Both the position numbers and the translations under genes were made by a program. The notes beneath the pieces were generated by a model. The model saw nothing but the letters and a program-made list of their open reading frames with translations. It searched no databases and was not told where the DNA came from. Below are positions 1 to 5,391 of a stretch of DNA of 5,742 nucleotides, in pieces. Source of the stretch: Candidatus Methanophagaceae archaeon (GTDB lineage: Archaea; Halobacteriota; Syntropharchaeia; Alkanophagales; Methanospirareceae). The DNA lies in assembly GCA_013374505.1 (NCBI GenBank), contig QENJ01000289.1, positions 1-5,742 on the forward strand, in the 5' to 3' direction. How positions within the stretch are numbered: the stretch's first letter is position 1; each line of letters opens with the position of its first letter.

Positions 1-1390
1 TGGTCAACCGTTCACTCTTCTCACGTCTCTCAAGCTCCTTTTCCTCGTCCAGCCAATGCTTATAATCTTCGATTACACGATAAATCACATCGCTCACAAA
101 GATAGGAATTTGGCTTTGCAAAGCCATTTCTTTGGCCGCGGGGAGAACATCAACGTTAAAGCCCAAAATAACGGCTAAATACGGGTCTTTAATCGTGGTA
201 GCGTCCATCACATCTCGTTTTGAGATATTACCAACTTCCGCTTTCTGTATCTCAGTTATACCTTCACCCTCCAATTCCAGCGCAAGTGCTTCCAGCGAAC
301 CCATAGTATCTGCCTTTATTGTTATGCCCTCCGGACATGTATCCAGTTTCATATCCGCTATCTCGCTCTTCAACTCGGCGATCACGCGCTCAAGGTCACC
401 TTTGCGCTCAACCACTCTCACGCGAGAACCAGAAAGCGCGGTCTCTATATTTTGTGCTACTATTTTCACACCCGTGGAAGCCGTCACAGTTTTTACACGC
501 GCAAATCTCTGCTCTACTCTTATCTCTTGCAAAGCTCGCGGTTTTAACAACGCTTTTACCTTTGTAACTATCGGCTCTGCATCCATGCAGCCGACCACGA
601 TTGTATCGCCCTGGCTGACCTTACCATCATATAAAATCACATCTATCGTGGTCCCCAGCCCCCGCTCCTCTTTCTTTTCTAATATCGTGCCCACACCAGC
701 CGCGTCTACATGAAGCAGTAATGTGTTCTCAAAGTACTTCTGTGATAGCCCTATCAGAACAAGGAGTAAATCCGCTATGCCTTCTCCTGTCTGCGCACAT
801 ATGGGTACGATACCCACAGTCTTTGCGAAGTCATCTATCCGATCGTACCGATCAGTCGAGTAACCTTTATCGTACAGGTCGCCCACCAGCTCATATATCT
901 TCGTATCCAGCTCATTACGTGCAAACTCGGGCTGGTCCTTGTAATTAATGATAAACGGTTTTTTGCTTGACTGCCACCCTTTTATTCGGTCTATCTTATT
1001 CAGTGCAATGACAAAAGGTGTTTTTAATAATCGCAAGATGCTTAACGATTCGTAGGTCTGGGGTTGGAAGCCTTCCATCACATCCACCACCAGAACGGCG
1101 ATGTCCGCCAATGCGCTGCCCCTTTTTCTCAATGAGGCAAAGGCAGAATGCCCGGGTGTATCAATGAATAGCAATCCCGGTACTTCTATCTCGGTCCAAT
1201 CCGTTCTTAACGGCGCGCAAATCTTCTTTATCGCATCTATTGGTATCTCCGTTGCACCTATATGCTGCGTAACCCGTCCTGCTTCCTTTGCTGCTACTGC
1301 GGAACCACGGATGTTATCGAGTAATGTAGTCTTGCCATGATCTATATGTCCCAGTACTGAGAGTATCGGTGTTCGTATCTGTCCTTCCAT
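1..1390 (-). CDS. infB: Translation initiation factor aIF5B (IF2 family GTPase), partial, C-terminus off the left edge
   Basis: This is the ribosome-dependent GTPase that promotes subunit joining and initiator tRNA placement in the cytoplasm. Reading from the ATG at 1390, the G domain shows G1 GHIDHGKT at residues 14-21, the G2 threonine in RVTQHIGAT (T41), G3 DTPGH at 77-81 and G4 NKID at 131-134. G5 reads CAQTGEG, with Cys where Ser is usual in SAxTGEG. Domain II follows (IDVILYDGKVSQGDT), then domain III ending in PIFVSDVIYRVIEDY. The frame is open to the edge, giving 463 of the roughly 590-600 residues usual for archaeal aIF5B, so domain IV is missing from view. The GHIDHGKT start with almost no N-terminal extension and the EAGRVTQHIGATEIP stretch are archaeal/eukaryotic rather than bacterial IF2. 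No intein interrupts the G domain. A GAGGGG ribosome site (1397-1402) lies 6 nt before the ATG. The gene follows dnaJ on the same strand after 46 bp, so an operon is likely. Confidence 0.97.
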   Translation of the reverse strand, partial: MEGQIRTPILSVLGHIDHGKTTLLDNIRGSAVAAKEAGRVTQHIGATEIPIDAIKKICAPLRTDWTEIEVPGLLFIDTPGHSAFASLRKRGSALADIAVLVVDVMEGFQPQTYESLSILRLLKTPFVIALNKIDRIKGWQSSKKPFIINYKDQPEFARNELDTKIYELVGDLYDKGYSTDRYDRIDDFAKTVGIVPICAQTGEGIADLLLVLIGLSQKYFENTLLLHVDAAGVGTILEKKEERGLGTTIDVILYDGKVSQGDTIVVGCMDAEPIVTKVKALLKPRALQEIRVEQRFARVKTVTASTGVKIVAQNIETALSGSRVRVVERKGDLERVIAELKSEIADMKLDTCPEGITIKADTMGSLEALALELEGEGITEIQKAEVGNISKRDVMDATTIKDPYLAVILGFNVDVLPAAKEMALQSQIPIFVSDVIYRVIEDYKHWLDEEKELERREKSERLT

Positions 1391-1436
1391 GTCTTTCCCC
1401 TCGCATCTTTCTATGAGTACTTAAATTAGTTCTGGT

Positions 1437-2636
1437 TTATTTATCTTTGTCCCTCTTCCACCAGTGCGTACTTTTAGTATGCTTTTTCCCTGCTTCTTGA
1501 CTTCTCTCTTCGCTATCAAATTCTTTGAGTAGTTCCTCTTGCGTTTTACTCAGCTTCTTTGGCGTTACTATATTTACCTTCACCTGCAGGCTGCCCATGC
1601 CGTGCCCCCTCACGCTCTGCATGCCCTTATTTTTCAAGCGGAAAGTCGTGCTGGACTGTGTTCCCGCGGGCATCTTCAGCTTCGCCTTGCCCCCTTCGAT
1701 GGTCATTACCTCTAGTTCATCGCCTAAAGCCGCCTGTGCAAAGCGAACAGGGACTTCGCAAACCAGGTCATTTCCTGCCCGCGTAAAGAATTCGTGTGGT
1801 CTTACACGTATTATCACATATAAATCACCGGGTGGTCCCCCTCGGCTCCCCGCTTCGCCCTCACCTGTAATCCGCAATCTGTTTTCGGTGTCCACACCAG
1901 CAGGTATCCGCACGGATATTCTCTTGTCCACCCTTTTTTTACCCTTGCCATTGCAAGTCTCGCAAGGTTTATCTATCACGTCCCCTCGGCCCCTGCATTT
2001 AGGACATGTAGAGATGGAGACGAATTGAGCAAATCCCTGGCTTTGTACTCGTTTTACCTGGCCCGTACCACCGCACGCGGAGCAAGTTCGTAAACTACCA
2101 CCCAATGCACCCGTACCTTTGCAATCGGGACAGCTTTCCGCTTTAGAAATGCTTATCTCTTTCTCTATGCCACTTGCTGCATCTGCAAGGTCTATCTCAA
2201 GGTCATACCGGAGGTCGCTTCCTCTCTCAGGGCCATATCTGCCGCCCGCCCGCGCATATCTTCCTCCGCCAAAGACCTCATTGAAGATACTACTGCCCAT
2301 ACCACCGCCTCTACCGCCAAAGATGTCCCGGAACAAGTCACCGAATATGTCCTCCACATCGCCGTACCTCGTGAACTGAGACCAGTCAAATCCACCGGGA
2401 CCGAAATCAACTCCCGCATGCCCAAACCTATCGTAATTCGCTCTCTTCTGAGGGTCGGATAAAGCTTCATAAGCTTCTGAAACCTGTTTAAAGTTCTCTT
2501 CCGCTTCCTTTGGATCGCCTTTATTCAAATCAGGATGATATTTTTTAGCCAATCTACGATAAGCGCGTTTTATATCCTGCTGCGAGGCTTCCTTGTCCAT
2601 GCCTAAAATCTCATAGTAATCTTTTTTTGTTGTCAA
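1437..2636 (-). CDS. dnaJ: Chaperone DnaJ (Hsp40 type I)
   Basis: This is the co-chaperone that stimulates Hsp70 (DnaK) ATPase and delivers unfolded clients to it in the cytoplasm. The 399 residues have all type I parts in order. The J domain (about 5-72) has HPD at 34-36. A Gly/Phe-rich linker (about 75-125) contains the duplicated IFGDLF/IFGG pattern. Four zinc repeats have cysteine pairs at 169/172, 185/188, 211/214 and 225/228. Two beta-barrel client domains follow, then a Lys-rich tail. The length is slightly above the usual 370-385. The start is TTG at 2634-2636: the codons before it run back to an in-frame TAA (2658-2660) with no ATG, GTG or TTG. A GGAGG site lies 11 nt upstream. A TATA-like box at 2689-2696 would give a leader of about 30 nt. 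dnaK and grpE are not in the window. The gene instead leads into aIF5B and is divergent from a winged-helix-like protein at 2845. Confidence 0.97.
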   Translation of the reverse strand: MTTKKDYYEILGMDKEASQQDIKRAYRRLAKKYHPDLNKGDPKEAEENFKQVSEAYEALSDPQKRANYDRFGHAGVDFGPGGFDWSQFTRYGDVEDIFGDLFRDIFGGRGGGMGSSIFNEVFGGGRYARAGGRYGPERGSDLRYDLEIDLADAASGIEKEISISKAESCPDCKGTGALGGSLRTCSACGGTGQVKRVQSQGFAQFVSISTCPKCRGRGDVIDKPCETCNGKGKKRVDKRISVRIPAGVDTENRLRITGEGEAGSRGGPPGDLYVIIRVRPHEFFTRAGNDLVCEVPVRFAQAALGDELEVMTIEGGKAKLKMPAGTQSSTTFRLKNKGMQSVRGHGMGSLQVKVNIVTPKKLSKTQEELLKEFDSEERSQEAGKKHTKSTHWWKRDKDK

Positions 2637-2688
2637 TTCCGCTATATCCTCCGTTATTTAAGATTTGTTTAACGTTTGTGTGATAAAA

Positions 2689-2696
2689 ATTTTATA
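2689..2696 (-). promoter_or_regulatory. TATA box of dnaJ (probably dnaJ-infB)
   Basis: On the minus strand this reads TATAAAAT, preceded by GCG as a possible BRE. An archaeal start about 25 bp downstream would fall near 2665, about 30 nt before the TTG codon and upstream of its GGAGG. The spacing suits an archaeal promoter. The upstream repeat element (2710-2730) ends 13 bp before the box, so a protein bound there could help or block TBP/TFB. Confidence 0.6.
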
Positions 2697-2709
2697 CGCT
2701 ACACCAGTA

Positions 2710-2730
2710 TTCACTTGTTCACTTGTTTTC
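2710..2730. promoter_or_regulatory. Putative operator 1: tandem GTGAACAA-type motif upstream of dnaJ TATA box
   Basis: The core CTTGTTCACTTGTT (2714-2727) is the exact reverse complement of the core of a second element at 2813-2826. On the minus strand it consists of direct 8-bp units of the form GTGAACAA. It lies just upstream of the dnaJ TATA box and about 45 bp upstream of the TATA box of the divergent gene. Its two-fold occurrence in one 200-bp divergent promoter, absent from the rest of the window, is the argument for a protein-binding site. Confidence 0.55.
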
Positions 2731-2773
2731 TCCATAGGAAATAGATGGCTTTTCTTGCTGTTCAGCATAACCC

Positions 2774-2783
2774 TTTATATATA
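2774..2783 (+). promoter_or_regulatory. TATA box of the winged-helix-like gene
   Basis: TTTATATATA is a strong archaeal TATA element. A start about 25 bp downstream falls near 2803-2808, giving a leader of about 40 nt. The second operator-like repeat (2810-2826) would then sit directly at or just after the start of transcription, a position typical of archaeal repressor sites. Confidence 0.65.
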
Positions 2784-2809
2784 ACCTCGTACTACAGTTC
2801 ATACATTCA

Positions 2810-2826
2810 GTGAACAAGTGAACAAG
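2810..2826. promoter_or_regulatory. Putative operator 2: tandem GTGAACAA motif at the transcript start
   Basis: Two consecutive copies of GTGAACAA followed by G. The 14-bp core AACAAGTGAACAAG (2813-2826) is the reverse complement of 2714-2727, with centres 99 bp apart. It lies between the inferred transcription start and the GGAG ribosome site (2831-2834) of the gene at 2845, so binding would block that gene. The shared motif suggests one regulator acting on both divergent promoters, plausibly the product of the 2845 gene itself. Confidence 0.55.
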
Positions 2827-2844
2827 AAAAGGAGAAGATAACGG

Positions 2845-3369
2845 GTGAAGGTGCAGGTGGAAATAGTGGATGACGAAGGAGTACGGACCTCATTTGAGCG
2901 TGAAGGTGAGCCGTTTAGTGCCGCTTTTAGGCCTAGCACGATAAAAAGTGTAGTAAAGTTTCTGGAAGATCAGATACCTTTGCCTGCGGCTATCGGACCT
3001 TTTGACATTGAAAGCGAAGACCTAACGATAAAGGAGCGATTGTCTTATTTTTTGCGATACGACGAACGGGCGCCAAAGGAATGGTTCACCTCTTCAATGT
3101 TGAGGCAATTATATGAAGAAGCGTATGGCATTAATGTAAAACTCTCCACGTTGTCCACATACCTTGCCAGCATGCACTCTGACAGTATTTTAATGAGAAA
3201 AGGGAGTAGAGCCGGACGACAGTACAAGGTGGTTTTCGTTACTACTGATACCGTTAATAGTGTGAATATACCCGACACCGAGGGAAATATCTTTGAGAAT
3301 TACGACAGGGATGGCAACGACATGGAGTTTGAAAATCCGTACCAACTTCGTGAAATTGTCCAGGAATAA
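2845..3369 (+). CDS. Hypothetical protein with winged-helix-like region; candidate regulator
   Basis: I do not recognise this 174-aa protein as a named family. Residues 60-130 have the layout of a winged helix-turn-helix. A helix (about 61-72) is followed by WFTSSMLRQLYEEAYGI (80-96), then LSTLSTYLASM (100-110) as the candidate recognition helix. A basic RKGSRAGRQYKVV (118-130) resembles a wing hairpin. Residues 1-30 look like beta strands, and the last 40 are acidic and probably disordered. There is no signal peptide or membrane segment. The start is GTG at 2845, because an in-frame TAA lies at 2839; GGAG (2831-2834) is 10 nt upstream. Further in-frame GTG codons at 2851 and 2857 are possible but lie further from that site. 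It is divergent from dnaJ and shares a repeated operator-like motif with it. A stress-type autoregulator is therefore an attractive inference, not a demonstrated function. Confidence 0.85.
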   Translation: MKVQVEIVDDEGVRTSFEREGEPFSAAFRPSTIKSVVKFLEDQIPLPAAIGPFDIESEDLTIKERLSYFLRYDERAPKEWFTSSMLRQLYEEAYGINVKLSTLSTYLASMHSDSILMRKGSRAGRQYKVVFVTTDTVNSVNIPDTEGNIFENYDRDGNDMEFENPYQLREIVQE

Positions 3370-3522
3370 TAGGTAGCCTTCTTTATGTTTTTGAATTAAG
3401 CATTATGTACTTTTACGATATTGCCTTTCATTTCACGTTTATCCTTTACAAAACAACCCCTTTCTCTCCTTCTTCACACACCAAAAATGTCATTAAAATA
3501 AAATGTTGAGTGAGGAAATACT
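3370..3522. other. Convergent intergenic spacer, pyrimidine-rich on plus strand
   Basis: This spacer lies between the convergent winged-helix-like gene and the RHH gene. It is T/C-rich. The tract TTTATGTTTTT at 3382-3392 is a plausible archaeal T-tract terminator for the plus-strand gene. On the minus strand, T-rich sequence around 3486-3505 could end the RHH transcript. I see no further coding potential. Confidence 0.4.
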
Positions 3523-3761
3523 TCACATCTTCAGATCCGCTTCACAGACACATTTTTTTTTCGACCATTTTATAACTTGCCCGTTTTCGCCGCGCCCTTC
3601 TTCTATCGCACCCCTAACTGTTTCGCTTAAGCTTACTACTACACCCTCAGTTTTCTCTCTTTTATGCCTCAAAGCTATCGCACGTTTCAAGTATTCTCCA
3701 CGTAGATCAACGGTTATGCGCCCTTTTTTTCATAACCCTTCGCCTTTTCGCTATCTTCCAT
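3523..3761 (-). pseudogene. Ribbon-helix-helix DNA-binding protein, frameshifted at an A7 run
   Basis: Minus codons from GGG at 3721-3723 to TGA at 3523-3525 encode a compact RHH-like protein: strand RITVDL, helix EYLKRAIALRHKRE, turn, helix SLSETVRGAIEEG, then a Lys-rich tail. This is the MetJ/Arc/CopG-type architecture of small dimeric repressors and antitoxins. That frame has no start codon before it and meets TGA at 3730-3732. Two upstream ATGs are in other frames. ATG at 3733 (ATG AAA AAA A) needs one A removed and then gives MKKGRITVDL, which looks natural. ATG at 3761 gives MEDSEKAKGYEKKGA and stops, but a -1 slip on its GAA AAA AAG codons joins the RHH frame exactly. The A7 run is 3724-3730. 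The alternatives are sequencing/assembly error, decay or programmed frameshifting. A second run, A9 at 3553-3561, makes the last 10 or so residues uncertain as well. No clear TATA box lies directly upstream. Confidence 0.65.
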
Positions 3762-3794
3762 CTTTACATGTCACCACTTTACAAAAGAAACCGT

Positions 3795-3883
3795 AAAAAA
3801 ACGTTGGAAACCACGAGATTTCACAAGAGCTTAAATGATGCGATGCGAAACGTATCATTCGTTTAGCTCTGCGAAACCCGTGG
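3795..3883 (-). ncRNA. Putative structured small RNA, unit 1 (or palindromic repeat copy)
   Basis: On the minus strand a long imperfect hairpin runs from 3883 to 3811. The outer arms pair CCACG with CGTGG and GTTTC with GATTTC-type sequence. Pairing continues through GAGCT/AGCTC and ends in the stem TGATGCG/CGTATCA (3836-3842 with 3851-3857) around an 8-nt loop. A TTTTATA box (3907-3913) is centred 27 bp upstream of the hairpin edge. A T7 run (3795-3801) follows the 3' arm, giving a transcript of about 90 nt. The outer arms, the 13 bp between box and hairpin (CAATGTTCACATA on plus, 3884-3896) and the trailing GAAA recur in unit 2. No known RNA family (tRNA, rRNA, SRP, RNase P, C/D or H/ACA) is recognised. 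A dispersed inverted-repeat element or a structured leader of the RHH gene is also possible. Confidence 0.45.
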
Positions 3884-3906
3884 CAATGTTCACATAGTCG
3901 CCCACG

Positions 3907-3913
3907 TATAAAA
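3907..3913 (-). promoter_or_regulatory. TATA-like box of hairpin unit 1
   Basis: It reads TTTTATA on the minus strand. Its centre (3910) is 27 bp from the 5' edge of the hairpin at 3883, the normal archaeal TATA-to-start spacing. The equivalent box of unit 2 has the same spacing. Confidence 0.45.
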
Positions 3914-3975
3914 GGCGATAACAAAAATAAACAAAGACGCGATATGTAAACAACACGCAGGCAGAGGACATGAGG

Positions 3976-3995
3976 TAAGATAAGATAAGATAAGA
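3976..3995 (+). repeat. Four tandem copies of TAAGA
   Basis: A perfect 5-bp microsatellite (TAAGA x4) in a purine-rich stretch, just beyond the T-tract (minus strand) of hairpin unit 2. On the minus strand it reads as TCTTA repeats and lengthens the pyrimidine tract that could terminate that transcript. Confidence 0.9.
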
Positions 3996-3997
3996 AG

Positions 3998-4116
3998 AGA
4001 AAAAAAGAAACCACGGGACTTCACACGAGTAGCGAGGGGTTGAAATAAGCCATTTGGTGAATGGACAAAAATCTGACTCAACCCGGTTCGTCCGTCTGCT
4101 CTGCGAAACCCCGTGG
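3998..4116 (-). ncRNA. Putative structured small RNA, unit 2 (or palindromic repeat copy)
   Basis: This paralogue of unit 1 lies 233 bp to its right. The minus-strand hairpin runs from 4116 to 4011. Outer arms pair CCACGGGG with CCCGTGG, then continue through imperfect TTTCGCAGAG / CTCGTGTGAAG and GGGTTGA / TCAACCC segments. The top carries a separate small hairpin, CCATT/AATGG (4050-4064 on plus). The transcript would be about 105-118 nt, ending in a TTTCTTTTTTT tract (4000-4010). Its interior differs completely from unit 1 although the ends match, so the shape is preserved better than the sequence. A TATA-like box (4139-4146) is 27 bp upstream of the hairpin edge. The RNA interpretation is inference; a MITE-like repeat explains the same facts without transcription. 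Confidence 0.45.
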
Positions 4117-4138
4117 CAATGTTCACATATTTCTCAGT

Positions 4139-4146
4139 GCTATAAG
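4139..4146 (-). promoter_or_regulatory. TATA-like box of hairpin unit 2
   Basis: It reads CTTATAGC on the minus strand, a weaker TATA than that of unit 1. Its centre (about 4143) is 27 bp from the hairpin edge at 4116, the same spacing as in unit 1, although the sequence between differs apart from the 13 bp next to the hairpin. Confidence 0.35.
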
Positions 4147-4304
4147 AACATTTCGATTTTTTTTGGTGCTGTGATATGCGCCGTTACACTCGCTCAAATG
4201 CGCTCAACCAATATATGCACTCACAAAAACAGTCCGTTAGAATGGCTCTATGGCAGCGATGATTATTCTTTTTGATGATGTTTCACTGAAGATGCATTGA
4301 AGTT
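4147..4304. other. Intergenic stretch without recognised gene
   Basis: Between hairpin unit 2 and the 11-bp repeat array I see no credible coding frame. A T8 run (about 4161-4168) and a TGATGATG...CTGA stretch (4273-4288) are the only eye-catching points, and neither supports a feature. Confidence 0.4.
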
Positions 4305-4410
4305 TTGGCGTTACCTTGGTGTAATGTTGGTGCAGTTTTTGGTATAGCCCGGGTCAAGTCCTGGCTTAGTGCAGCCACGGTGCAATTTTTTGTAATACAT
4401 TGGGACGCAT
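4305..4410. repeat. Left array of degenerate 11-bp repeat, consensus TTGGTGYARTY
   Basis: Units beginning TTGG or close variants start at 4305, 4316, 4327, 4339, 4350 and 4361, then in a shifted phase at 4366 and 4377, with weaker copies near 4387 and 4400. Spacing is 11 bp with occasional 12. Clear examples are TTGGTGTAATG (4316) and TTGGTGCAGTT (4327). Differences between units are mostly C/T or A/G changes. A matching array follows the TIR-like gene on its other side. An 11-bp period is not a codon multiple, so this is not a coding repeat. It is close to one helical turn, as in iterated protein-binding sites. Confidence 0.7.
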
Positions 4411-4415
4411 TTCTC

Positions 4416-4436
4416 TTAATAAGCTTGGTTAATAAG
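4416..4436 (+). repeat. Direct repeat TTAATAAG upstream of the TIR-like gene
   Basis: TTAATAAG occurs at 4416-4423 and 4429-4436, 13 bp apart, just upstream of the best TATA candidate. It could be an operator or an accident of AT-rich promoter DNA. Confidence 0.4.
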
Positions 4437-4440
4437 TATG

Positions 4441-4449
4441 TTATAATAA
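4441..4449 (+). promoter_or_regulatory. TATA-like box of the TIR-like gene
   Basis: TTATAATAA lies 26-34 bp before the ATG at 4475, which would put the transcript start at or within a few bases of the start codon, so the mRNA may be leaderless or nearly so. This fits the weak ribosome site (AGGT at 4463-4466). The more distal TTAATAAG copies could serve instead and would give a short leader. Confidence 0.4.
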
Positions 4450-4474
4450 TGATAATAGCTATAGGTTAGTAACC

Positions 4475-5296
4475 ATGCATCCACAGAACTATTATTCTCT
4501 ATTTCCTCCGTTTCCACGTAACAACGATGTCTTTGTTGCAATGAGTTTCGATGAGAGATTCAATTCGCGGTGGGAAAATGTAATAAAACCAGCCTTCGAG
4601 GAACCAATAAACGGAGTTTTACTCAATCCATCTCGCGTGGATATGAGAATTATAAGTGATTCAATTCTCATAGATATACTAGAAGGCATTCGCAGTTCAC
4701 GTCTTATTCTCGGTGATATTACAACGATTGGGGAAATCGGCGGCATTGCCGTATGTAATAATAATGTAATGTATGAGATAGGGATAGCACAAGCAATTCG
4801 TCTCCCGGAAGAAGTTGTATTATTTAGCTCAGACAAATACGAAGGAGATAAAAAAATCCCTTTTGATTTATCACAAATTAGAGTCAATCCTTACGATCCA
4901 GATGAAAACTCAGAAAAAGCATCGAAACACTTGAGGAAAATAATAATCGAATGTCTATCTAAAATAGATCAGAATAAGTCTTTATTTGTTAAACATGCTG
5001 CTGAGAGTTTGGATTTTGATTGCGAGTCAGTATTAGGTGAGGCGATGGTTTCACCGTCTAAAACAGTAGGTCAAACTGATAATATCCGCAGAATAATAGC
5101 GATATCTCGTCTACTGGAATTAGGTTTGTTTACAACACAACCATCAACGATAGATTACTCCAAAGATGAACTGATAAAAAACAATCAATTTGTAGTGCAA
5201 AACGATGCTGAGAAAAGATCCAAATATAAAATTAGCGTTTTTGGTGAAGCCGTAATGGGATATCGTAGAGAAAAATTCTTTGGGTTTAAATGTTAA
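4475..5296 (+). CDS. TIR-like / nucleoside 2-deoxyribosyltransferase-like domain protein
   Basis: Residues 17-140 show the fold's typical signature. NDVFVAMSF (17-25) is followed by WENVIKPAFEE (33-43), an Arg/Asp region, then RLILGDIT (76-83), NVMYEIGIAQAI (97-108), a strand VVLFSSD and PFDLSQIRVNPYD (129-141). In this superfamily the glutamate of NVxYEIG (E101 here) is the expected catalytic residue for cleaving a nucleoside or NAD-type glycosidic bond. Known members act as nucleotide hydrolases or bind nucleotide signals, often in anti-phage or stress systems. Residues about 200-270 (IRRIIAISRLLELGLF, then SKYKISVFGEAVMGYRREKFF) look like a winged helix, so a sensor or regulatory half is possible. 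There is no membrane segment. The gene is visibly AT-richer than infB and dnaJ and is bracketed by 11-bp repeat arrays, suggesting acquisition. The exact substrate and role cannot be read from sequence. Confidence 0.85.
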   Translation: MHPQNYYSLFPPFPRNNDVFVAMSFDERFNSRWENVIKPAFEEPINGVLLNPSRVDMRIISDSILIDILEGIRSSRLILGDITTIGEIGGIAVCNNNVMYEIGIAQAIRLPEEVVLFSSDKYEGDKKIPFDLSQIRVNPYDPDENSEKASKHLRKIIIECLSKIDQNKSLFVKHAAESLDFDCESVLGEAMVSPSKTVGQTDNIRRIIAISRLLELGLFTTQPSTIDYSKDELIKNNQFVVQNDAEKRSKYKISVFGEAVMGYRREKFFGFKC

Positions 5297-5299
5297 ATC

Positions 5300-5376
5300 T
5301 TGGTGTAGTTTCAGTGCAATCCCGGTGCAATAAAGTAGGGGCTTCTGGTCTATCTTGGCATAACCTTAGCCTATTT
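5300..5376. repeat. Right array of degenerate 11-bp repeat
   Basis: Three consecutive 11-bp units start at 5300 (TTGGTGTAGTT), 5311 and 5322 (CCGGTGCAATA). After one unrecognisable period come weaker units near 5345, 5355 (TTGGCATAACC, close to the left-array unit TTGGCGTTACC at 4305) and 5366. The array begins 4 bp after the stop codon of the TIR-like gene. Its first 24 bp match the left array at 4315-4338 in 17 positions, with nearly all differences being transitions. Confidence 0.65.
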
Positions 5377-5391
5377 TCTGCCAGTGGGTGT

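Noticed and set aside
132..713. 193-codon plus-strand frame opposite infB
   Set aside because: It is the antisense shadow of aIF5B, whose G-domain and domain II/III motifs are unmistakable on the minus strand.
1262..1350. Intein insertion at the aIF5B P-loop
   Set aside because: The GHIDHGKT to VTQHIGAT segment is continuous and of normal length.
4081..4116. tRNA-like T-arm (GGTTCG) in hairpin unit 2
   Set aside because: No acceptor, D-arm or anticodon stem can be drawn around it. The GGTTCG lies inside the long hairpin arm.
3890..4126. 78-codon minus-strand open frame (GTG start) across hairpin unit 2
   Set aside because: It starts in the conserved flank of the hairpin. The same flank in unit 1 runs into a stop after about a dozen codons because of a one-base difference in the G run, so the frame is not conserved between copies.
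4054..4275. 73-codon plus-strand open frame over the right part of hairpin unit 2
   Set aside because: It crosses the palindrome arm and its promoter-like flank, has no ribosome site, and its composition looks non-coding.
4273..4297. Possible C/D box guide RNA (TGATGATG ... CTGA)
   Set aside because: The boxes are about 10 nt apart with no second C'/D' pair at proper spacing and no terminal stem.
4305..5376. CRISPR array
   Set aside because: The repeats are 11 bp, degenerate and contiguous without unique spacers of 30-40 bp, and no cas gene is present.
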